From: Pseudocalidococcus azoricus BACA0444
GTDB lineage: Bacteria; Cyanobacteriota; Cyanobacteriia; Thermosynechococcales; Thermosynechococcaceae
Assembly: GCF_031729055.1 (NCBI RefSeq)
Contig: NZ_JAVMIP010000007.1
Coordinates: 61,610-125,609 of the forward strand
Direction of reading: 5' to 3'
Length of the DNA stretch: 64,000 bases
In this document: in pieces, positions 26,820 to 36,751 of the stretch
Position numbering within the stretch: position 1 is the first letter of the stretch
How the letters are laid out: the number at the start of each line of letters is the position of its first letter
Translations under genes and position numbers: made by a program
The notes under the pieces: model-generated
Told to the model about the DNA's origin: nothing
Databases searched by the model: none
Seen by the model: only the letters and a program-made list of their open reading frames with translations

Positions 26820-27317
26820 ATGAATAAACGGACATTTCTCAAGTTGGGGATCGGCTCACTGGGGCTGGTTGGCATTGCCGAACTTTTGGGGATCAAATTA
26901 TTTCCAGGGGATGCTCTGGCCAACAGCACTTTTGAAGTAACAAAGTCAGAATCAGAATGGCGAAAAATCCTTAGCCCAGGCCAGTACTATGTGTTGCGGA
27001 TGAAAGGGACTGAACTGCCCAATAGTAGCCCCTTAGACAAGGAATATCGGGCTGGAACTTTTTTCTGTGCTGGCTGTCAATTACCCTTGTTTAGCTCCCA
27101 GGCCAAATATGACAGTGGCACCGGCTGGCCCAGTTTTACGAAACCGATTTCGGGGGCGATCGCTACCTCTGTGGATAACTCCTTTTTTATGACCCGAACC
27201 GAAGTCCATTGTCGCCGCTGTGGTGGGCATTTAGGCCATGTTTTTTTAGATAATCGTTCAGCTTCGGGATCACGGTATTGTATGAATGGCCTGGCCTTGA
27301 AGTTTGTTGCCCGTTAG
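26820..27317 (+). CDS. msrB: Peptide methionine (R)-S-oxide reductase, exported form
   Basis: 165 residues from the ATG at 26820 (MNKRTFLKLGIGSLGLVGIA); the longer ORF upstream has no methionine start suited to a signal peptide. MsrB reduces methionine-R-sulfoxide in proteins. Zinc ligands C83/C86 (FFCAGC) and C131/C134 (CRRCGGHLGH) and catalytic C154 (SRYCMN) are all present. The N-terminal hydrophobic helix suggests export or membrane anchoring. A HIP1 octamer lies inside the gene at 27156-27163. Confidence 0.92.
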   Translation: MNKRTFLKLGIGSLGLVGIAELLGIKLFPGDALANSTFEVTKSESEWRKILSPGQYYVLRMKGTELPNSSPLDKEYRAGTFFCAGCQLPLFSSQAKYDSGTGWPSFTKPISGAIATSVDNSFFMTRTEVHCRRCGGHLGHVFLDNRSASGSRYCMNGLALKFVAR

Positions 27318-27379
27318 AAGCAGAGATTAACCAGACCAGGGGATTGATCGAGAGTTAGCCCAGGCCTGGATGTTATGCT

Positions 27380-29071
27380 ATGGCTGAGTTTTGCTTTGGG
27401 TTGAGGATCTTAATTATGGGGCGGTCAATGGGGCAAGTTTTGGGACGTTGGACTAGCAGAGGTCTATCGGCACTGGGAATGTTGGCGAGTGTGCTGATGG
27501 CCCCGGGCCTGGCCGCTGAATCCATCACTATTGCCTTTCCACCCCTGGGTAATTTTGTTTTGACCGTGAAGGATATTGAAACCTTTGCTAAAGAAGGCTC
27601 CCCTAGCCCCGCCCTCGAACGTTTTGTCCGCCTCGTCCCCCAGGAAAACCAGGAACAACTGCGGGAAGCTCTCCAAGAAAGTATGCAGCTATCCCCCAAA
27701 ACAGTCGAAGAAGCTGTTAACTCTCCTTTGGGAATTGCCCTGTTTAATCGGATTGGGCAAGTTTTACGCACCGCTGACAACCAAAACGGCTCCGTGGCCC
27801 TCAAACAAGCCTTTGTCACTGCGGCTAAGAATCCGGCCGGGATCAGTATCCTGAATGTGATTCGGGCTTTTCCGAGTCCAACGATTCAAGTTGAGGGACA
27901 ATTGGGGTTTAGAACTCTCCAAGGCTTTGTCCGGGTAACGGAAAATCAAAATCGGGTGGTGGCCGCCCTGGCAAAAACGGCCAATGCTAGCCGATCCCTC
28001 CCCATCCCCAGCAATCTGCCCAACCCGGCCCAAAATGGCTCCTTTACCTGGGATAAAAAAAGTATTACCTTTGTCAACCCTAATCGAGGCAATCAACCCA
28101 TTCCCGCCGAACTCTATCTTCCCAAGGGGCTGACCCAACCCACTCCCTTAATTGTCATCTCCCATGGCCTGGCTTCCGACCGATTTACCTTTACCTACTT
28201 AGCGGAACACTTTGCTTCCCAAGGCTTTCCAGTGGCGGCCATTACCCATCCTGGCTCCGACTCCCAGCGGTTTAAGTTCTTTCTATCGGGGACTGAAATT
28301 GACTATCGCATCATTCCATCTGACCTCGTTAATCGCCCTCTGGACATCAAATACTTTTTAGATACCTTGTCCAAAACTGCCACCCCGGATTGGCAAATTA
28401 ACGTGAATCAAGTCGGAGTTTTAGGCCATTCTATGGGCGGTTATACGGCATTAGCGGTAGCTGGGGCGGGGATTGATCGGACTTCCATCCAAAAAGAATG
28501 TAATCGCATCCGAGATGATCTCAATTCCTTCAACATTTCTGCCCTGCTCCAATGCCGGATACTCGGTGTACCCAGTGTCTCCGAACAGTTACGGGATGAA
28601 CGGGTCAAGGCGGTGGTGGCGATCAATCCCATTGGCAGTGTGATTTTTGGCCAGGCCGGCATCTCCCAAATAAAAATTCCCACACTCATTGTTGCGGGCA
28701 GTGAGGATATTTTTGCCCCCCCCTTAGATGAACAATTCATCCCCTTTACCTGGCTGACAACACCGGATAAGTATCTGGCGGTTATAAACTTAGGGACCCA
28801 TTTTTCCGTCTTACAACCTGGCGAAACGGGGGTTTTCCCAGTCCCCAATGATTTGATTGGCCCCGATCCCACGAAGGCCAAGCCCATGGTGAAAGGGATT
28901 ACCTCGGCCTTTTTCCAAACCTACATCACCCCCAATCCAGAGTTTCAGGGGTTTTTGGGGCAAAAATTTGCGGGCGGGTTGGCGACTAATCCCTTCTCTC
29001 TCTACATGATTCGGGAACTCACCCAAGCGCAAATTAACGCTGCCATTGCTGGGGGACCAGCCCGACCTTAG
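27380..29071 (+). CDS. Exported alpha/beta hydrolase with DUF1400 N-terminal domain
   Basis: 563 residues. A signal-like N-terminus (about 1-48, ending APGLAAES) precedes a DUF1400 domain (about 49-175: ITIAFPPLGNFVLTVKDIET, FAKEGSPSPALERFVRLVPQ) and an alpha/beta hydrolase domain with oxyanion strand LIVISHGLASDRFTF, nucleophile elbow GHSMGGYTAL and a late His (LGTHFSVLQ). A Met 12 codons in is an equally good start. This two-domain arrangement is largely cyanobacterial; the substrate is unknown. Confidence 0.85.
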   Translation: MAEFCFGLRILIMGRSMGQVLGRWTSRGLSALGMLASVLMAPGLAAESITIAFPPLGNFVLTVKDIETFAKEGSPSPALERFVRLVPQENQEQLREALQESMQLSPKTVEEAVNSPLGIALFNRIGQVLRTADNQNGSVALKQAFVTAAKNPAGISILNVIRAFPSPTIQVEGQLGFRTLQGFVRVTENQNRVVAALAKTANASRSLPIPSNLPNPAQNGSFTWDKKSITFVNPNRGNQPIPAELYLPKGLTQPTPLIVISHGLASDRFTFTYLAEHFASQGFPVAAITHPGSDSQRFKFFLSGTEIDYRIIPSDLVNRPLDIKYFLDTLSKTATPDWQINVNQVGVLGHSMGGYTALAVAGAGIDRTSIQKECNRIRDDLNSFNISALLQCRILGVPSVSEQLRDERVKAVVAINPIGSVIFGQAGISQIKIPTLIVAGSEDIFAPPLDEQFIPFTWLTTPDKYLAVINLGTHFSVLQPGETGVFPVPNDLIGPDPTKAKPMVKGITSAFFQTYITPNPEFQGFLGQKFAGGLATNPFSLYMIRELTQAQINAAIAGGPARP

Positions 29072-29078
29072 GTTGTGC

Positions 29079-29996
29079 CTAACTGTTTGGGTTGGGTAAC
29101 AGCAGGACATCTCCCCGGAGGAAGTTAATCAGTTCACGATTGACCAAGTCCGGGACTTCCTGCATCGCCCAATGCCCACAATCATTGAGTAAGCGTAATC
29201 GCCAAGGGCCCGTTAACAGGTGCTCTAAACTTTCCGTCAACGAACGACTTAAAACGGGATCATCGGCCCCCCAAAGCACAAGGGTCGGGATGTTAATCTG
29301 CTGGACTTGGTTGCGAAATTGGGGCCACCAGGCCTGGGGTAAGAGTAAATGGCGATAACTGGCTAGGGCGGCGGAAATAGCTCCGGCTTTTTCAAGGGCG
29401 GATTGATAGATTTGCAGGGTGTCATTGGAAAAGGCCGCTTTGCGAATGGAGTAGCGTTGAAACCAATCTTGGACAAAGCCCTTTAAGTTGCTTCCGAGCC
29501 AATATTCCGCCAGGCCAGGCACTTGACAAGCCAAAAGAGGCCAACGCCGCCAGAGATGATCCAACTGGCCCCAAATTTCTCGAAATAAGCCATCGGGAGG
29601 CGGGGCATTGAGGACGACTAGTTTACCGAGGGCCTGGGGGAAATTTTGGGCTAAATACCAGGCAATCACACCGCCGCAATCATGACCAACAATGTGGGCC
29701 CGTTCATAGCCCAGGGCGGTAATTAAGCTTAATATGTCCTGGCTGAGGGTCTTGAGATCATAGCCCTGCTGAGTTTTTTCGGAATCATTATAGCCCCGTA
29801 AATCTGGGACGACCACCTTAAAATGACGGGCCAGGGCTGGTAATTGAAATCGCCAGGAATACCAAAATTCTGGAAATCCGTGCAGGAGAATGACTAAATC
29901 CCCTTCGCCTTGGGTGACGTAATGTAAACGAACTTGATTGGCTTGATTGACGTTAATGTACTGATGCTGCCAGGCCTGGGTATCCAATGTCACCAT
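29079..29996 (-). CDS. Alpha/beta hydrolase, epoxide hydrolase or dehalogenase type
   Basis: 305 residues. The nucleophile is aspartate, D106 in VGHDCGGVIAW, not serine. With the oxyanion strand LLHGFPEFWYSWRFQLPALA, the acid in LWGADDPVLSR and the histidine in LNDCGHWAMQEVP, this matches epoxide hydrolases and fluoroacetate dehalogenases. The exact substrate cannot be read. Convergent with the DUF1400 hydrolase, 7 bp between stops. Confidence 0.85.
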   Translation of the reverse strand: MVTLDTQAWQHQYINVNQANQVRLHYVTQGEGDLVILLHGFPEFWYSWRFQLPALARHFKVVVPDLRGYNDSEKTQQGYDLKTLSQDILSLITALGYERAHIVGHDCGGVIAWYLAQNFPQALGKLVVLNAPPPDGLFREIWGQLDHLWRRWPLLACQVPGLAEYWLGSNLKGFVQDWFQRYSIRKAAFSNDTLQIYQSALEKAGAISAALASYRHLLLPQAWWPQFRNQVQQINIPTLVLWGADDPVLSRSLTESLEHLLTGPWRLRLLNDCGHWAMQEVPDLVNRELINFLRGDVLLLPNPNS

Positions 29997-30088
29997 AGTG
30001 CTTTGAGCGATTAGACAAAAACTCGCCCTAATTCCTGTATCCAGGGTAACACTTGTTACTGATCTGACTCAGACAACTGCGGCAAAAC

Positions 30089-30424
30089 CTAATACACCAA
30101 AGAAATAGCCGGAGATGGAGTTTGGGGTTGTTTAAGTAAATTGGCCAGTTCTTGGAGTTGACTGATGGCTTCGGCTCCCTCGAGTTTCATCAATTCCCGG
30201 TCATCCCGCATTTCTGTCCAGGTGATCCCGTAATCGGAAACTAAAAACCGAATCAAATGTCCATCCATCAAACTAACCATGAAGGAGGCACTATTTAACT
30301 CTCCGCCACAGGTGTAACAGGAAGCTAAGAGACCCCGCTGTTCAAGGGCAATGGCCAAGGCCTGGAGATCAAACACCAACTCCCGGATAAAACGGCGATG
30401 TTGGTCAGCAAGTCGAGTGAACAC
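30089..30424 (-). CDS. DUF1815-family protein
   Basis: 111 residues from a GTG start (MFTRLADQHRRFIRELVFDL). LASCYTCGGELNSASFMVSL and FLVSDYGITWTEMRDDRELM match DUF1815, a small soluble family confined to cyanobacteria. The two cysteines in CYTCGG are conserved in family members as I recall. Function unknown. Confidence 0.75.
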   Translation of the reverse strand: MFTRLADQHRRFIRELVFDLQALAIALEQRGLLASCYTCGGELNSASFMVSLMDGHLIRFLVSDYGITWTEMRDDRELMKLEGAEAISQLQELANLLKQPQTPSPAISLVY

Positions 30425-30816
30425 AATAGCGCTCCTGAGTATTTCTACCGTACTGAATCATAGCAAATATTAAAACAAAATTAAGAATTTTCAGGTTTTT
30501 TGGTAGCCCGATATACTGATTAGAGTCAATTTCAGGCTTTCAAGCTGGGGATCAAGAAAAATAGATTCATAGTGTATCGGTTAATAAAAATATAATTAGT
30601 GATTCAGCTAGTTAAAAAAGATTTAAAACTGTCACTGCCTAAGGAAGCAGGTTTTGGGCAAGACGGGCGCAAAAAAACTAAAGTTCCGTCTTCTCAAAGA
30701 TGACTTCTATTGTACCTTAGGGCATTATGGTTTCAGGATTTTGTCATAAAAGTCACCCATTGACAATTCTGATACCGTCTTTGATGATTTCTGATCGTTT
30801 ACCGCTTTAACGTGCC
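30425..30816. other. 392-bp AT-rich intergenic region
   Basis: Between the divergent DUF1815 and Nudix genes. It is clearly richer in A and T than its surroundings (30460-30620). I see no ORF, no tRNA and no convincing terminator. A G/C-richer patch around 30640-30690 (AAGGAAGCAGGTTTTGGGCA) could be part of a small RNA, but I cannot support one. Confidence 0.4.
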
Positions 30817-31263
30817 ATGCCCTCTTTAACCCCTGTGGCCATTGCAATCCTTTCCCAAGGCAGTCAATTCTTAATGCAGTTACGGGATGATCTGCCAGGT
30901 ATTCTCTATCCCGGCCATTGGGGGCTGTTTGGGGGGCATTTAGAAGCGGGTGAATCCCCGGAAGCGGCCCTGCGGCGAGAACTCTTCGAGGAAATCAGCT
31001 ATTGCCCTCCCGCTGTAGAGTTTTTTGGAATGTACAACGATGAGAAGATTTGTCGCTATGTATTTTGGGGGCAGTTGGCAGTGGGCCTGGAGGAACTGGA
31101 CCTAAGGGAAGGCTGGGATTTGGCCTTAGTCCCAGAAGTGGCGATTCGGCAAGGCTATTTCTACTCCCCCAAACCCAACGCTGAAAAACCCCTAGGCACT
31201 GTTCACCAAAAAATTATCCTCGACTTCATAGATGCAAGCCATCTTCAAGCAAGGCTGGGCTAA
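30817..31263 (+). CDS. Nudix hydrolase
   Basis: 148 residues. The Nudix box G-x5-E-x7-RE-x2-EE is complete as GHLEAGESPEAALRRELFEE at about 41-60. Nudix enzymes cleave nucleoside diphosphates linked to other moieties; the substrate (for example oxidised nucleotides or ADP-ribose) is undetermined. Starts at ATG 30817. Its 3' end overlaps the convergent stop by 4 bp. Confidence 0.9.
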   Translation: MPSLTPVAIAILSQGSQFLMQLRDDLPGILYPGHWGLFGGHLEAGESPEAALRRELFEEISYCPPAVEFFGMYNDEKICRYVFWGQLAVGLEELDLREGWDLALVPEVAIRQGYFYSPKPNAEKPLGTVHQKIILDFIDASHLQARLG

Positions 31264-32417
31264 AACTGCACTTGGATGAGGGAGATATCATCCACTCCCA
31301 TGGCTCCTGGTGCACTGATCCCCTGGATTTCCGCAAGAATGCTGTCTAAGTTGGACTGTTTGGGATAATGACTAGCAAGGAGGCTGCCAAATTCCCCTAA
31401 CGTCCAGGCCGAGCCGCTGACGGTATTAAATTCATAGATGCCATCACTAAAGATATAGAGCATACTCCCAGTGGAGACTGGACAGGTGGCAGTCTGATAG
31501 GTGACATCATCAAACATCCCAATTGGCAGGCTCGGGGTTTTTAGGGGCGTGACTTGGACTCTAGCGGCGGCATTGGCATCAATTAACAAGGCTGGGGGAT
31601 GGCCCGCACTGGCATAGGTGAGTTGTTGAGATTGTTGGTTATAGACCCCATACCAGATCGTGAAATATTTATCGTTCTGGTCGTTCATTTGAAACCCATC
31701 ATTAAGGAGGGAGAGGATCCGGCCGGGGTAATAAAAATCCTGCGGTGCAGACTCTTTTTGGGAACGGAGGAGATTGAGCAGGGAGACTGAGGGTAACGCC
31801 GCCCCCAGGCCATGGCCAGAGACATCGAGCAAAAACATGACCAGATGCTGTTCATCTAGCCAAAAAAAGTCGCAGCAATCGCCACCCAGTTGACTGGAGG
31901 GAATAAAGCGCAAATCAATTTTGATTGGCACAGACACCGGTTTGGGCAAGAGTGACCGGACATAAATTGCCGCTTCATTGAGTTCGGTTTCGAGGAGATG
32001 TTTTTGCTCTTTCAGTTCTTGGTTGGCCTGATAGAGCCGCAAGCCTGCTTGTACCCTGGCCCGCAGTTCATCCCGCTCAATCGGTTTGGATAAAAATTCA
32101 TCGGCCCCCGCATCCAGGCCCCGAATCCGGTCGGCAATGTCGTCTTTGGCTGTGAGTAACACAAAAAAGATTGAAGCCAAGTCTGGATCTGCTTTAATCC
32201 GCCGACACACCTCTAATCCATCCAGGCCTGGCATCATCCAGTCACAAATAATTAGGGCGGGCTGAATCTCCCTGGCCGTGCTGATCCCGGCTTCACCATG
32301 ATTTGTAGTGGTGACTTCATACCCCTGGTTGCGCAGATTCTTAGCCAGGATCAAGCGGGTTGTCGGATCATCATCAATAACCAGAATGTGATATGCCACG
32401 CCGAAAACCAGTCCCAT
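31260..32417 (-). CDS. Response regulator with PP2C (RsbU/SpoIIE) phosphatase output
   Basis: 385 residues. Receiver domain 8-128: acidic pocket IDDDP, phosphoacceptor D59 (IICDWMMPG), LTAKDD and the lysine of LSKPIERDE. A short coiled-coil linker (NQELKEQKHLLETELNEAAI) leads to a PPM/SpoIIE phosphatase with metal aspartates in LGGDCCDFFW, LLDVSGHGLGAALPS, SDGIYE and GVDDISLI. Such proteins dephosphorylate anti-sigma-antagonist proteins when phosphorylated. The cognate kinase is not adjacent. A GTG at 32399 is an alternative start. Confidence 0.92.
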   Translation of the reverse strand: MGLVFGVAYHILVIDDDPTTRLILAKNLRNQGYEVTTTNHGEAGISTAREIQPALIICDWMMPGLDGLEVCRRIKADPDLASIFFVLLTAKDDIADRIRGLDAGADEFLSKPIERDELRARVQAGLRLYQANQELKEQKHLLETELNEAAIYVRSLLPKPVSVPIKIDLRFIPSSQLGGDCCDFFWLDEQHLVMFLLDVSGHGLGAALPSVSLLNLLRSQKESAPQDFYYPGRILSLLNDGFQMNDQNDKYFTIWYGVYNQQSQQLTYASAGHPPALLIDANAAARVQVTPLKTPSLPIGMFDDVTYQTATCPVSTGSMLYIFSDGIYEFNTVSGSAWTLGEFGSLLASHYPKQSNLDSILAEIQGISAPGAMGVDDISLIQVQF

Positions 32418-32639
32418 TCACCACTAGGTTCACCCTCAGACATCGCCAAGCATTGTCTTACCGAGACGGGGGGTCTAAACAGGTAAAACCCTCATCCCCT
32501 GGCCATTTCCCCACATCTGATGCCACCTTGGCTGAGGCACAAATTGAGGCGGGCCACAACCGTGTGGATCAGGCAACATCAGCCCAGCTTGCCTTTCAGA
32601 ATACTTGAACTTTAGCGCAATCGGAAAAATTCTGGAGAA

Positions 32640-33950
<1,311 letters not shown>

Positions 33951-33987
33951 TTATCATAACTGGATTATCAGGGCCTGGGCTAGGAAG

Positions 33988-34086
33988 TTATTTGGGATGA
34001 CGTTTGCCGGAAAATGGGCCAGCGAATCCTAACCGCCTCAGATAAGTAATCAAATCTTTGCGTTTAATGGCTCTAATTTCGGGCAT
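33988..34086 (-). pseudogene. hicA: Truncated HicA toxin
   Basis: Starts in a TAATG overlap with the hicB stop. It reads MPEIRAIKRKDLITYLRRLG and FAGPFSGKRHPK, then stops after 32 codons. The normal HicA mRNA-interferase is about 70-80 residues and its catalytic His follows just where the sequence fails (usually SGGKHQFM). The downstream DNA in any frame does not resume the family pattern by eye. A dead or absent toxin. Confidence 0.75.
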
Positions 34087-34334
34087 TAGCTTGCTTCAGG
34101 GGTTAAGTCTAAATTTAGCTCTATCCCGTCAACCACAGGCAATAAATGTCCCATTTTCAAGCCCAAGAGTACCCAATCATCCAGGCCTGAAAGCAGTTCA
34201 TCACGGCATTGTTCGAGAGTCCTGGCATTGCTCCACAGCCCATCAAACCCAGGAATGCAGCCAAAGTAAGAATTATCCTCTAGCACTTGATATTTGGCAA
34301 TTTTCATCGCCGCCATCAGGTAATCGTTTAACAT
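34086..34334 (-). CDS. hicB: HicB-family antitoxin
   Basis: 82 residues from the ATG at 34334 (MLNDYLMAAMKIAKYQVLED); the frame also extends to a TTG four codons upstream. The pattern CIPGFDGLWSNARTLEQCRD and DWVLLGLKMGHLLPVVDGIE is the HicB partial RNase-H-like fold of type II toxin-antitoxin systems. No DNA-binding domain is present. It appears intact while its partner is truncated. It may persist as an orphan antitoxin protecting against related toxins, which is inference. Confidence 0.8.
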   Translation of the reverse strand: MLNDYLMAAMKIAKYQVLEDNSYFGCIPGFDGLWSNARTLEQCRDELLSGLDDWVLLGLKMGHLLPVVDGIELNLDLTPEAS

Positions 34335-34394
34335 AATGAACTTCAAGCCTACTGGCCAATTTTAGCGAGATGTCCGGGGCCTGGGCTAGATTCG

Positions 34395-34790
34395 TTATTT
34401 TTGGAGTTTGCGTCTTGTCCAACTGAGAATTGTCCCATCGGGGGTGACGGAGAGGTGAACCGTACTGATTTCGAGGATTTCCCCCCGGCGATTTTGAAAC
34501 CGAAAGGCACAGAGATCAACCCCAGAAATTTCACAGCCATAGAGTTCGGAATAGCCCTGTTGATTGATTAGATAGCGTTCTAGGGGGGTTAGGGTGGGGG
34601 ATTCTAATAAACTGGCATTGGGCAACAAAATCCAGCCCCGGCTCAGTAATTCTTGCCGCACTTGGGGATACATGACTCCGGTTTTGATCCTGGGTATGGA
34701 TTGCCCCCAGGCCTGGCCCATTGAGAGCCAATTGATTCCGAAGAGGATACCCATGAACCCCAGTTTGGCTAGTCCCAAGCGTCTCATCAT
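34395..34790 (-). CDS. Secreted small protein, unknown
   Basis: 131 residues with a signal peptide (MMRRLGLAKLGFMGILFGIN, cleavage near AWGQS). The mature part (YPQVRQELLSRGWILLPNAS, GYSELYGCEISGVDLCAFRF, two cysteines that could form a disulfide) resembles uncharacterised cyanobacterial periplasmic proteins. Function unknown. Confidence 0.6.
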   Translation of the reverse strand: MMRRLGLAKLGFMGILFGINWLSMGQAWGQSIPRIKTGVMYPQVRQELLSRGWILLPNASLLESPTLTPLERYLINQQGYSELYGCEISGVDLCAFRFQNRRGEILEISTVHLSVTPDGTILSWTRRKLQK

Positions 34791-34964
34791 GGCGATCCCT
34801 GTTTTTTCTGAGAAGTTAACGCTGGAATCGGGGATGTTTATGCACAGACTGAGGCCAGACTTACCTGGGGGTGGGGTTCAGCACCTAGAATTTAAGAGCA
34901 TGGATCTGGCTACGGTTGGAGTCCCGCAATTTTTGCCCCTGAAGTCTTTGTTTCTCTATTCCTT

Positions 34965-35255
34965 ATGTCCGTAACGTCCCAGAAAATCCAACAACACCCC
35001 CAGGCCAGCCAAGATCGGGCCATCAGTCAACGGCTGTTAACGGAAGAGCCAACGGATTTGAATTTGGTGGAACTGGCCCGGCTGCGAATTCGCTATCAAG
35101 GATTTCCCGGAGCAGCGGATATTAAAGCCGATTTGGATCAAGCTCTGGCCCGCTGGCAACTCTCTGAACTAGAACTCTTTGCCCGGACGCGTCAACTCCA
35201 TCAACAGGGGGGACTTTATAAACCTCGCAGCAGTAAAAAAGACGATTGGACATAA
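34965..35255 (+). CDS. DUF3288-like cyanobacterial protein
   Basis: 96 residues. EPTDLNLVELARLRIRYQGF and PGAADIKADLDQAL match a short cyanobacterial family I recall as DUF3288, followed by a basic C-terminus (LYKPRSSKKDDWT). Soluble, alpha-helical. It lies 28 bp upstream of the M23 peptidase gene and may be co-transcribed. Confidence 0.65.
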   Translation: MSVTSQKIQQHPQASQDRAISQRLLTEEPTDLNLVELARLRIRYQGFPGAADIKADLDQALARWQLSELELFARTRQLHQQGGLYKPRSSKKDDWT

Positions 35256-35283
35256 TAGTTCTCCATAATTTGGCACAATCCTA

Positions 35284-36156
35284 ATGAATCGCTTCTTGTC
35301 ACAGTCTCGTTATCCCCTGATCCCAGGCCTGGTCGTCACTGCCACAATTTTTTCACCTGTCGGGGCCTGGGGGTTAGAGGCGCAAGTTAGTCCCAGTCAA
35401 GCGGTTTTAGGAGATACCCTGTCGGTCACTATTACAGTGGTAAGTCCAGCGGGGCAAGCTCCGATGCTCCAATTCGGGAACAAAACTTATCCGGCTTTTC
35501 CCTTGGCTGATAGTCGCTGGCGAGCCTTAATTCCAACAACTCCTTTGGATAGTCCTGGCCGGAAAACCTTGACGATTTCTGATGGGGAAACAACTCGTAA
35601 TCTTCTCGTTTGGGTCGGGAATCGCAGTTTTCCAGTCCAACGCATTTGGCTACCTCCGGGGAAAGATAACGAGGGGACAGCTTTAGAATTTGATCAGGTG
35701 GATGCGTTCAAAGCCCTCGTGACTCCAGAAAAGCTGTGGCAAGGTCGGTTTGTGCGTCCCAATGCTGGCCCAATCACCACCGGCTATGGGGTAAGGCGAT
35801 ACTACAACGGGGTGTTTGCCGAGGACTATTTTCATCGTGGTTTGGATTATGCAGGCCCAACCGGCTCTCCAGTGGTAGCTGCTGCCCGCGGACGAGTTGC
35901 ATTGGTGGGCCGAGAAAAAGATGGGTTTCTCATTCATGGGAATGTCATTGGCCTGGATCATGGGCAAGGCGTTTTAACAATTTATCTTCATCTCAGCCAA
36001 ATTCGCGTGAACGTAGGGGATTTGGTCAATCCTGGACAGGTAATCGGCGCAGTTGGCAGTTCTGGAGCTTCGACCGGGCCACATTTGCATTGGGGCTTGT
36101 ATGTGGCTGGCCAGTCCGTGGATCCCCGTTCATGGCTAACACAGGGGTGGGATTGA
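35284..36156 (+). CDS. M23 (LytM) peptidase, exported
   Basis: 290 residues. Signal peptide (about 1-31, VTATIFSPVGAWGLEA) then a beta-rich N-terminal domain and a C-terminal M23 domain. Zinc-site motifs: HRGLDYAGPTG (H-x3-D) and HLHWGLYV (HxH), with GVLTIYLHLSQIRVNVGD between. M23 enzymes cleave peptidoglycan cross-links during growth or division. The gene ends 4 bp before the IS terminus at 36161. Confidence 0.88.
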   Translation: MNRFLSQSRYPLIPGLVVTATIFSPVGAWGLEAQVSPSQAVLGDTLSVTITVVSPAGQAPMLQFGNKTYPAFPLADSRWRALIPTTPLDSPGRKTLTISDGETTRNLLVWVGNRSFPVQRIWLPPGKDNEGTALEFDQVDAFKALVTPEKLWQGRFVRPNAGPITTGYGVRRYYNGVFAEDYFHRGLDYAGPTGSPVVAAARGRVALVGREKDGFLIHGNVIGLDHGQGVLTIYLHLSQIRVNVGDLVNPGQVIGAVGSSGASTGPHLHWGLYVAGQSVDPRSWLTQGWD

Positions 36157-36190
36157 CACTCCCCGTCCTGAAGGTGCGAGGATTCTTGGC

Positions 36191-36660
36191 TCAATGAGTC
36201 AACTTATCTGAACCAGTTGCCTGACTCAAACAGAGGTTGTTCTCTCCCCAAGCGTTAATTCCGGTATGCCCTACCGTACTCAAGCCTTTTTTCAAGATGT
36301 TGATGGCAGCGTTTTCATCTCGGTCTTGAATATGCCCACATTTGGGACAAACGTGCGTCCGAGTTGACAATGACTTTTTCACCCCATCGCCCCGCAGTTC
36401 GAGCATTCCTGACTGGTGTACTGAGGCGGTACAGCAACCGTGACCACGCCAAACACCTGACCAAAATACTCAACCCATCGGCGAAACTCGCCCCATGCCG
36501 CATCACTGATGGATTTAGCGAGATGACGATTCTTGACCATGTTCCGCACTTGCAAGTGTTCCATCGCCACGAAGTCGTTAGACATCACCACGCATCTCGT
36601 AGCCTTAACTGCAAAATCTTTACGCTGGCGTTGAACTTTCAAGTGTTTTCGTCCCAAACG
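36191..36660 (-). pseudogene. tnpB: TnpB C-terminal half, frameshifted
   Basis: Reads RLGRKHLKVQRQRKDFAVKA, then MEHLQVRNMV (RuvC II glutamate), ending QYTSQECSNCG in one frame; the continuation VKKSLSTRTHVCPKCGHIQD with DENAAINIL (RuvC III aspartate) lies in another frame. The shift is in a G-rich run near 36385. The zinc ribbon is thus split by the frameshift. Not functional as written. Confidence 0.85.
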
Positions 36661-36693
36661 ATTGTTATGCGGCTTAAGTTATCGTTTGGGACG
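36650..36693. repeat. 13-bp inverted repeat at the insertion junction
   Basis: CGTCCCAAACGAT (36650-36662) and ATCGTTTGGGACG (36681-36693) are perfect reverse complements around an 18-bp loop that contains TTGTTATGCGG. The left arm is tnpB coding sequence; the right arm is inside the inserted segment. This marks one junction of the insert. Confidence 0.85.
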
Positions 36694-36751
36694 TGATTGG
36701 AAAGCTATGAGACAATTTCAAAGATGTTCCAAACTTTGGGGATAGGCTGAA

